A DNA stretch of 12,616 nucleotides from contig RXOD01005758.1 in NCBI GenBank assembly GCA_005223375.1, forward strand, positions 1-12,616, read 5' to 3'. This document shows, one piece after another, positions 7,101-12,616 of this stretch. Position 1 is the first letter of the stretch; each line of letters begins with the position of its first letter. The position numbers and the translations under genes are program-made. Below the pieces are notes generated by a model that was not told where the DNA came from, did no database searches, and was given only the letters and a program-made list of their open reading frames with translations. This DNA comes from Amoebophrya sp. AT5.2 (taxonomy: Eukaryota > Sar > Dinophyceae > Syndiniales > Amoebophryaceae).

Positions 7101-10100
7101 TGGTGGTGGCGGAAGTAGTGCTGAATCGGACGTGAACATGGAGGACAGCGTGGAGGACCCGACTGAGCTGCGGCGACGCAAGTTGCTGAAGCAGTTTTTG
7201 CAGAACGAGCACAGGGCATTGGGGCATTCCAAAACGCTGGAGCTGTTGTACGAAGGTGAAGCTCTTTCTCTTCTGCGCGCCATTCGTCGCGAGTGCCGGA
7301 TGTGCCAGCAGTGGGACGACACGAAAGAAATATTATACCGGGGATCGCTAATGCAGTTCGCGAACGAGCGGAACGAAACCTGGATAATCGATGGGATGCC
7401 GAGTCGAATTGGTCTTCTTGTGAAGATCATTGATGTGTGCACCAGGAAACGCCACATCGAGCTCGTGGACTTCTCGCCGTGGAAAGGAGGAAAAACTGGG
7501 GCCGCAGTGCGTTGTTTCGTCAATGCGCGACGCACGCTCAACGGAGCGCCGGAAAACCTCGTCTACGATTTGGGATCCGAGCTGCTGTCCGCGAAGTTTC
7601 AGAGCGTGGTGAAGGCCGCAAATACGCATGGACGTCCGATAGGCCTGAAGGCCGCGTACAAGATATCGAAACTCGAGAGGACGAATGGCACGGACAGGCG
7701 CGCAATCAATAAATTGCTGACGCCGCCGGTGGATAAATGGATGGAAATGTTTGTTTGGGCGTTGGCTTCCCACCAGGACGACCAAGAGTGCTATGAAGGC
7801 GGTTTTGAAGAAACTCTTCATCGAGTTGCACAGATTCGCCCGAACAGCGACGCCTACCCTTCGGAATTCGAGCTGAAGGAGCAGCTGGTGCAGGAGTTCA
7901 CCTGGCAGACGAACCAGAAGCCCATCCTCGGTACGGCGCTCTCGGCAGAAAACCTACACAGCGGCTCCTTTAATCGTGGCGTGCGCGATTGGGAGCTTAC
8001 CTTTGGTGAGCTTCTGAACGACCAGGATGTGAAGGACCGCGACATCGACGTCCACATGCAGCGGCAGGCCATCGTGGAGCACGATTGCAGACGCACCATT
8101 TCCGAGCGCGATTTGGAGATGGTTGCCCGGCGACGTGAACTAGTTGGTCGTGTCTACTATCGCGGAGTGGGACCGGAAAGCTATCAGATCGGCATGAACG
8201 TGTATCCGCGCCGCCCCGAGACGTCCAAGTTCCATCGTTGGGCGGACGGCGTCGTAGAGGCCATTGATGCAGTCGCACGGGTGGTCCACGTTCGCCGCGG
8301 TGGTACGGTAACGCAAATGGCGTTTAGAGATGCTGCTGTTGAAAAGCGCTTGGAGGGACAGGAGTACGAGGCAGAATTCTACCCGGACGCAGATCTTCTT
8401 GATCTAGTTGTCGACCGTGGTGGATCTGTTGCTCTCGAAAATGACGCAGGAGAAGTAGAGGAAGTAGTTTGTAGTGAGGTTGCAGGAGGAGAGCGAGATA
8501 TTTGGGTGGAAACCGATGAAGAACTAGTGCGACTACACAGAAAATCTCGGTGTGCGCGCATGACTCCTGTCAACGTGGGCGGGGTCACCGCGGAGATTGC
8601 GCGAGAGTGGCTGGACGGAGGTCGAGTTACTTCTTATCGGTGGTCGGATGGAAATCCCCACGACGATGAAGCAATGGAGGAAGTGCGAGAGAGTGACGAT
8701 TGGCGAACCGCGCCGGAATCTGGTCGTCAGCCAATCAGCGGCACGCGGCGGTGGGTTGGTTCAACGACGTTCACAAAGTGTCAAGAGAAGCGGGGCCACT
8801 ACATGCTGGGCACGGTGTTGCCGGCGGCGCCGTCTGTGCAGGACACCGACGTTGGCGGAACAGGAGCAAACCTTTTTGCACCAAGGAAAAGTATTTTCAC
8901 TCGGTTGCAGCAGGGATCTTCCACCCATCGCAGCAGCGCCTTTGGGACTCCAAACTTCATCCACGCCTGTCCTCGCTGCGAGCGCACTTTCACCTCGCGT
9001 AATCGCCTGCTGCAACACTTGACCACGACTTGTAAAGCATCGTCCGCGCCAGTGAGGTATCGTTCTGGAGTGATGAGGAGTGTGTCTTTTGATCCGGTCG
9101 CACCTGATCGTTTCCAGGAGATGCGCTCCATTCCGAAGAAGATTCACAAGCCGCCGCGAACGTGGGACGAGTGGCGAGCAGCGTCGGAGAAATCTAAATC
9201 GAGTGAGTTGGAGGCGGACATGGGCAGTGCAGGCGGGATTGATCACCACATGGGTGATTTAGATTCTGACGAGCTGCCGCCCGGTCTAGCACAGCCAGGT
9301 ACGCTGGAAGCACGGCTGGAACAGTGGCAGGAGCGGGAGGAGCAAGCAGCAAATCTAGTTCTTCCATCCGCCGCACCAGCACCGTCAGCACGTGCTCTCC
9401 GACATGCTGCTCGGCGTGCACGACTAGATCATCTGGACCAGCACCGCATAGCACGATCGCGCAACATTCGACGTCCAGTTCCGCAGCCGCCCAGTGCGCG
9501 CTCTCGTTCTCGGAGTCCGCGTCGCTCGCGTGAAGCAGAGGGAAGTGAAAGTAGTAGCAACTACAGCAATGCACATCTGACCGTCGGCATGAAGCCTACG
9601 TCGATGCCAGCTTCGCTGTTTGCCACGTACACCAGTCCTGACCACGACGAGCACGCGAACGAGACCGAGATTCAACTGGAACCGGGAGAGACGCTGTTCA
9701 CGGACGGTGTGCTGCACGAGCGGGTGCGGGAAGAGATGGACAAATATCGGACCAGTGTGAACCTGTCGGTGAAGGAGGGGAAGATTTATCTGTCGAGTGC
9801 ACTAGAAACTCCCAGTCCAGCACCGAATCGCGCTTTCGATTTTTCTGTACTACCCAAAGTGACGGCCATGATGGAGAAGGACAAGCAGCGAGAGTTCGTG
9901 TCGCGCCTGCACAAAGGCAGCAACGACGTCTGCTTTGTGTTCAGTCAGCTCCTGAACGGGCAGTGTGTGCGGTCACGGATGTCGCCGAAGCACCCCGGTG
10001 AAAGCCGAGAGGTGCATCACGTCGCGGTTGAAGTTGGTGTTTTTCGAGGGAAGCTGCGCGGAGCTACTGCCAAGGGCAGGGTGTGTTTTCTGCGATGGGG

Positions 10101-12616
10101 CCACGAAATGACGCCAGTTTTCGAGTCCGAGGAGGAAGCGCGACGGGAGGTAGACGGTACGTTCGTGGCCAGGATCTTCTTCGAGACCTGCGATGACGCC
10201 CTCGAAGCAGTAAAATTATACACCCATGGCCTGAAGTCTAGCCTCATTGTGGTCAAACTTGAGGACGCAGTGAAGTTAGGTTTTGCCATGTTTGTGTACC
10301 CGGCGTGTGTACTGGAGGTACAGGCCATCGACAAGAACGGCGTGCTCGGAAAACGTTATAAACTTTCCGAGCTGAAGGGGAAGAACGTCGTTTCTAGTAG
10401 ATGGTTGGTAGCGGTGAAAATAGAGCGTGTCACAGGGGTGTTCACGAAGGCGAAGGCGAGATGGATAACACAGGGGTACAAAGATCTCCGCTATAAACGC
10501 GCCAATGGGGACCGGCCGGACAAGCGGTGCTACACGGTGTCGGACGCTACGATCACTGCCATGCTCTACTACGCGCAGGCTGAACGAAAACTGCTGGACT
10601 TGGCGGATATATCGGAGGCGTTCCTCAAAGGAAAGGAAATGACGGCGTTGCACGAGAAGCGTGAGGACCAGGAGGTCTACATGACCGTGCCGACTGATGT
10701 CATCGCCATGTCCGTCCCCGGCGTCGAGCCTCTTGATGAGGCGGTGGAGTTGAATAAAGAACTTTACGGACAACCTGGAGCTCCCAGAGGGTGGGAAGAA
10801 GAGTGGTGGGATGGTTGTAGGGAAGCCGGTTTACAGCAGTCACACCTCGACCCATCGATGTGGCTGTATTTTTGCAACTCCCAGGAGAGAAGGGCAATCT
10901 CCCTGGGATACGTGAAACAGTACTTCTGCTACAAGTTGACGCAGCTGCTGCAGGTGCCCTCTACTCACTTCCGGCGCAGGATCGAGATCTTGGACATGCA
11001 CAGTGAACCAGATCCTGTCGACTACATCCCGCCACGCGGCCAGCGTTCTGTTCTGAACCCACAGACGCTGGTGTTGCACAACCAGGTTATGCCACATTTT
11101 CAGCGGCGAGATCCACCTGCCGGCATGCTAGGTACTCATGTTGACGATACCTTGAGTTGCGGCGGTGCGCTTTTCTACTTGCGGTTGTTCTGTCTCTACG
11201 ACCGGTTCGGACTAGGCAGTTTCACGAGGCTGCGCTACGGAACGCGGGACAACTTCGTGGGACGAGAACTGGCTGCCGTTCCCTACGAATACGACCAGAA
11301 GCGAGTGGGCGACTACTTGGAGCTGGAGAAAGATCGTGTAGAGGCCAGTGGTATAGTTTTGGAAGAAGGAGCTGTTGAGATTCCCACGGCGGACGCGCTG
11401 AAGGTGGTGGAGGAACGTGTTGGTTTTGGACCTGATGTCGCGACGCAACAGTATCCTGCTGCCCAGTCTGTTCCGCTGGATCCATTCATGTTTCTGGACA
11501 ACGAGCAGCCACACGAGGTGGTGTACTACATCAGTCAGCAGTCCTACGCCGAGAGGATCAAGACCATCTCACATGAGGAGGTGAATGAGTACTTTCGGCG
11601 ACGGGTTGGCGCTTCGAAGTGGCAAAAGATCAACGGTTCCATTAGAAGCCCGCTTCGCGCGAAGCTGGGCGAACTTATATGGTTGGAGAAAACCAATGCT
11701 GTTATAGTGGAGCGTCTTGGCGATTTGGCGTCGGACGCACACTACGCCGAGATGGCTACCCGGGCGGAGGACATCGATCTTTTCATCGACGAGCTCAGCG
11801 GGTTGGTGTTGCTGGCGCAGCTGCAGGAGACGAATGTACTTCGTGTTTACCGGCTGGGCGGCATTGGCGAGAACTTCCTTGGGGGCGCGGCAGACGCAGC
11901 TACGAAAAAGATAGGTGGGACAACGTTCTTGGCAGCAGCGGACGTGAAGCGCATCGGGACTCTCAGCCGCTTCGGCGGGGGTAAGCCCGGGAGGGTGTTT
12001 CACTCATCTACCGGAATAGAGGTCCTTGCGCAAAAACAGTTGATCTCCGAGAACATATTTTTGGCGCAGGTGTTGATGGACATGCACCTGATCCGCATCA
12101 ACCGTCCTTTGTTGTCGTTGACCGACGCAAAGAATGCCACCACCGAGCCGAAGGAGCGGAATTTGCGCCCTGACTTTCATAGCATTGCTATGTTAGTCAG
12201 GGACAAATTGCTTGCTGTTGTTCATGCAGATGGGGACAACATGTGGGCCGATGGCCTCACAAAAGAGGCGAGGGTGGCGCATTTGTTCTTATTGCATCTG
12301 GCATTCAATTTTGGACTGATTGATTTGGAGATGATGAAGCTGATCCAGACGCACATTAGGCGAGTTTTGGGGTTGGAGGAGGAGCAGAAGATGGATTCTG
12401 CTTTGGACAAGGCGGTGGAGGAATTAGCAGAAGCGGAAGGAGAAAGTGGAACTACTTTTGTCACCGAGTCTGCAGTTGCCCCCGCAGTTCAGGGCAATGC
12501 CTCTTCTTCGACTACGGCTGCATTCGAAGCAGCTGCATCTCCTGCTGGTGATTCGGGCGTCGCGGATCTGAAGCCACAAGAAAAATATAGCAATATCAAA
12601 AATACTCCGGAGGCAC
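4147..12616 (+). CDS. pol: Pol polyprotein: protease, integrase, reverse transcriptase, RNase H (partial; ends at 583 across the junction)
   Basis: Read codon by codon, this frame has no stop from 4147 to the right edge and continues at base 2 to the TAA at 581-583: 3009 codons after the gag TGA, in the same frame as gag. The first ATGs are at 4450 and 4507. Numbering from 4147, domains in order are: serine-rich leader with two WLR modules (~132-166, 403-439); module A (488-594); retropepsin (D736, LLGTPFL at 819); integrase HHCC (1022-1053) and D1082, D1141, E1177; SH3-like tail; module B (1450-1560); C2HC finger (1608-1629); RS patch (1785-1795); RT (~2079-2400; D2154, D2333, D2334); RNase H (D2583, E2625, D2660, D2676); and a ~300-residue tail. 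Copia pol is usually 1000-1400 aa, so this one carries roughly 1500 extra residues. No frameshift or internal stop was seen. Alone it would start at 4450; readthrough from gag is favoured. Confidence 0.9.
4540..4644 (+). repeat. WLR/GxW module, copy 1 (protein-level repeat)
   Basis: The codons show D-x2-WLR-x-V-x2-AE near the start, aromatic residues in the middle and GGEWV at the end. The same order of residues occurs in copy 2 at 5353-5463. The DNA itself is not conserved, so the duplication is old. It may be a small WW-like or binding domain; the function is unknown. Confidence 0.45.
5353..5463 (+). repeat. WLR/GxW module, copy 2 (protein-level repeat)
   Basis: D-x2-WLR-x-V-x2-AE, then FMWSKTRDWY and DGRWI, align with copy 1 at 4540-4644 with a two-residue length difference. 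It lies ~145 bases before module A. Confidence 0.45.
5608..5928 (+). repeat. Duplicated ~110-residue module, copy A (before protease)
   Basis: This 107-codon segment has KDMWQETDKELIRVH at the start, KEWL in the middle, and RTWTGSSVF and MLGTIIPA at the end. Copy B at 8494-8826 has the same residues in the same order: W-x-ETD-x-EL-x-R-x-H, EWL, R-x-W-x-GS-x2-F, and MLGT-x2-PA. It is a diverged internal duplication with no domain family that I recognise. The two copies bracket protease and integrase. Confidence 0.75.
6334..6690 (+). other. Aspartic protease (retropepsin-like) domain
   Basis: KVGIDTCSS at 6340-6366 is the candidate catalytic loop, with Asp at 6352; the usual D-[ST]-G has Cys in place of Gly. 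About 80 residues later PTLLGTPFLAGY (around 6595-6630) matches the conserved I-[LI]-G-x-x-[FI]-L end of retroviral-type proteases. Position just before integrase agrees. The protease would cut Gag-Pol into mature parts. The DTC active site is odd and lowers certainty about activity. Confidence 0.65.
7207..7830 (+). other. Integrase: HHCC zinc-binding and DD35E catalytic core
   Basis: EHRALGH (His codons 7210 and 7225, H-x4-H) and CRMC (Cys codons 7294 and 7303, C-x2-C) form the zinc-binding domain; the LGH is typical of copia elements. The catalytic triad is Asp 7390 (WIIDG), Asp 7567 (VYDLGSEL) and Glu 7675 (KLERTNG), and the last two are separated by exactly 35 residues. The LERTNG matches the NG-x-x-ER helix of copia integrases in altered order. 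All catalytic residues are present, so it should insert the cDNA into host DNA. Confidence 0.85.
8188..8307 (+). other. SH3/Tudor-like segment at the integrase C-terminus
   Basis: IGMNVYPRRP followed by GVVEAIDAVARVVHVRR has the strand pattern of a small barrel, the usual fold of integrase C-terminal domains. It shares spacing and residues with the small protein encoded at 1626-1877 (G-x2-V-x2-R-[KR]-P near the start). Similarity is weak and needs a profile search. Confidence 0.4.
8494..8826 (+). repeat. Duplicated ~110-residue module, copy B (after integrase)
   Basis: This 111-codon segment has RDIWVETDEELVRLH at the start, REWL in the middle, RRWVGSTTF and MLGTVLPA at the end, matching copy A at 5608-5928. 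Most substitutions are conservative (K/R, I/V, I/L), which suggests selection on the fold. It contains Cys codons absent from copy A. Function unknown. Confidence 0.75.
8968..9033 (+). other. C2HC zinc finger between integrase and RT
   Basis: Cys codons at 8968 and 8977, His at 9016 and Cys at 9031 give C-x2-C-x12-H-x4-C, with Phe (ERTFTS) and Leu (RLLQHL) at the positions expected in a classic C2H2 finger; the last His is replaced by Cys. It may bind DNA or RNA. Such a finger is not a standard part of copia pol. Confidence 0.7.
9385..9531 (+). other. Arg-rich / RS-dipeptide region (possible nuclear localisation)
   Basis: Arginine clusters (RALRHAARRAR, then RSRNIRR) end in RSRSRSPRRSR at 9499-9531, like the RS domains of SR splicing factors. 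In a retroelement this may act as a nuclear import signal for the pre-integration complex or recruit SR-protein partners; Ty1 integrase has a C-terminal NLS of other sequence. Confidence 0.5.
9840..10380 (+). other. Unassigned ordered segment just before RT
   Basis: About 180 codons with regular hydrophobic spacing (for example FVSRLHKGSNDVCFVFSQLL, then VAVEVGVFRGKLRG and AVKLYTHGLKSSLIVVKLED) look folded but match nothing I recognise. Position suggests an N-terminal RT extension or linker domain. Confidence 0.4.
10381..11690 (+). other. Reverse transcriptase domain with insertion before the HVDD motif
   Basis: KNVVSSRWLVAVKIERVTG and KARWITQGYKD correspond to the copia RT start (W-V-F-K-x-K ... 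KARLVAKGY). LADISEAFLKG at 10600-10630 holds the first catalytic Asp (10606); LYGQPGAPRGW (10762-10794) matches LYGLKQAPRxW. The catalytic Asp pair lies in THVDD at 11143 and 11146, where YVDD is usual. Between WLYF (10861-10872) and THVDD there are ~89 codons instead of about 20, an insertion of ~70 residues inside the palm. SPLRAKLGELIWL (from ~11650) matches the connection region near RNase H. Confidence 0.85.
11850..12275 (+). other. RNase H domain
   Basis: Four acidic positions in copia order are present: Asp 11893 (AADAAT), Glu 12019 (STGIEVLA), Asp 12124 (LTDAKNA, as in CDNQSA) and Asp 12172 (RPDFHSIAMLVRD, as in the xxHIDIRxHFIRE block). WADGLTK (from 12244) matches the conserved ADxLTK end. 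It would degrade the RNA strand during cDNA synthesis. Confidence 0.8.
12276..12616 (+). other. C-terminal extension of Pol after RNase H (continues at 2-583)
   Basis: Copia pol normally ends shortly after ADxLTK. Here ~300 more residues follow: a helical part (LFLLHLAFNFGLIDLEMMKL), an acidic Ser/Ala-rich disordered part (12410-12560), and the R/Q/G-rich and hydrophobic end at 2-583. No domain is recognised. Confidence 0.65.
12594..12616. repeat. Terminal redundancy, right copy (identical to 1-23)
   Basis: This is an exact copy of bases 1-23. Joining the two copies keeps the pol frame: the ATC codon at 12595 corresponds to ATC at base 2. The unique circle is therefore 12,593 bases. Confidence 0.95.

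Larger units (their letters stand above)
1..12616 (+). mobile_element. Ty1/copia-type LTR retrotransposon, circularly permuted, apparently complete
   Basis: The whole window is explained by one retroelement on the plus strand: non-coding LTR/leader, small ORF, gag, then pol with protease, integrase, RT and RNase H in that order. Integrase lying before RT is diagnostic of the Ty1/copia group; in Ty3/gypsy and retroviruses it follows RNase H. About 12.6 kb with a single LTR region is very large, since typical copia elements are about 5-9 kb. No env-like gene, tRNA, rRNA, CRISPR or host gene was seen. All coding frames are open and catalytic residues are present, so the copy is not visibly decayed. 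The host is inferred to be a protist. Confidence 0.9.

Noticed and set aside
1..12616. Env-like gene, CRISPR array, tRNA or rRNA genes
   Set aside because: No signal peptide plus transmembrane ORF, regularly spaced repeats, or RNA gene signature was found on either strand.

Overview
The window is one large Ty1/copia-type (Pseudoviridae-like) LTR retrotransposon and contains no recognisable host gene. The order gag, protease, integrase, reverse transcriptase, RNase H, with integrase before RT, is what places it in that group. The first 23 bases recur exactly as the last 23, and the pol frame crosses that join without a shift. The window is therefore a circular sequence of about 12,593 unique bases opened inside pol. 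That fits a one-LTR circle (extrachromosomal DNA) or an assembly loop formed when two identical LTRs collapse into one. The host is probably a unicellular eukaryote. The diverged RT (HVDD instead of YVDD, KARWITQGY, ADGLTK) reminds me of dinoflagellate and other protist copia elements, but this is an impression from memory and not a database result.

Layout, read around the circle: (1) bases 584-1625 are non-coding, rich in palindromes and hairpins, and must hold the LTR and leader, whose edges cannot be fixed from a single copy. (2) 1626-1877 is a small ORF (83 aa) that looks like an SH3/Tudor-type barrel. (3) 1927-4146 is gag (739 aa), with a textbook N-myristoylation start (MGNACSK), a long coiled coil, a helical capsid-like region, and a CCCH zinc finger in place of the usual retroviral zinc knuckle. 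(4) gag ends in TGA at 4144-4146. The same frame then runs open from 4147 through 12616 and on through 2-583, giving 3009 codons of pol. A 10-bp stem-loop begins 20 nt after the TGA, which suggests stop-codon readthrough.

Pol is about twice the usual size. In order it has a serine-rich disordered leader carrying two copies of a WLR/GxW module, a ~110-residue module (copy A), a retropepsin with an unusual DTC active site, an HHCC plus DD35E integrase with a possible SH3-like tail, module copy B, a C2HC zinc finger, an RS-rich patch, an RT with a ~70-residue insertion before its HVDD, RNase H, and a ~300-residue tail with a hydrophobic stretch. Gag would build the particle, perhaps at a membrane. 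Readthrough would supply a minority of Gag-Pol, protease would release the parts, RT/RNase H would make the cDNA and integrase would insert it. The catalytic residues and frames are intact, so the element looks recently active.

The most novel points are the myristoylated CCCH-finger Gag, the in-frame TGA with hairpin, the duplicated modules of unknown function, and the small SH3/Tudor-like ORF ahead of gag.
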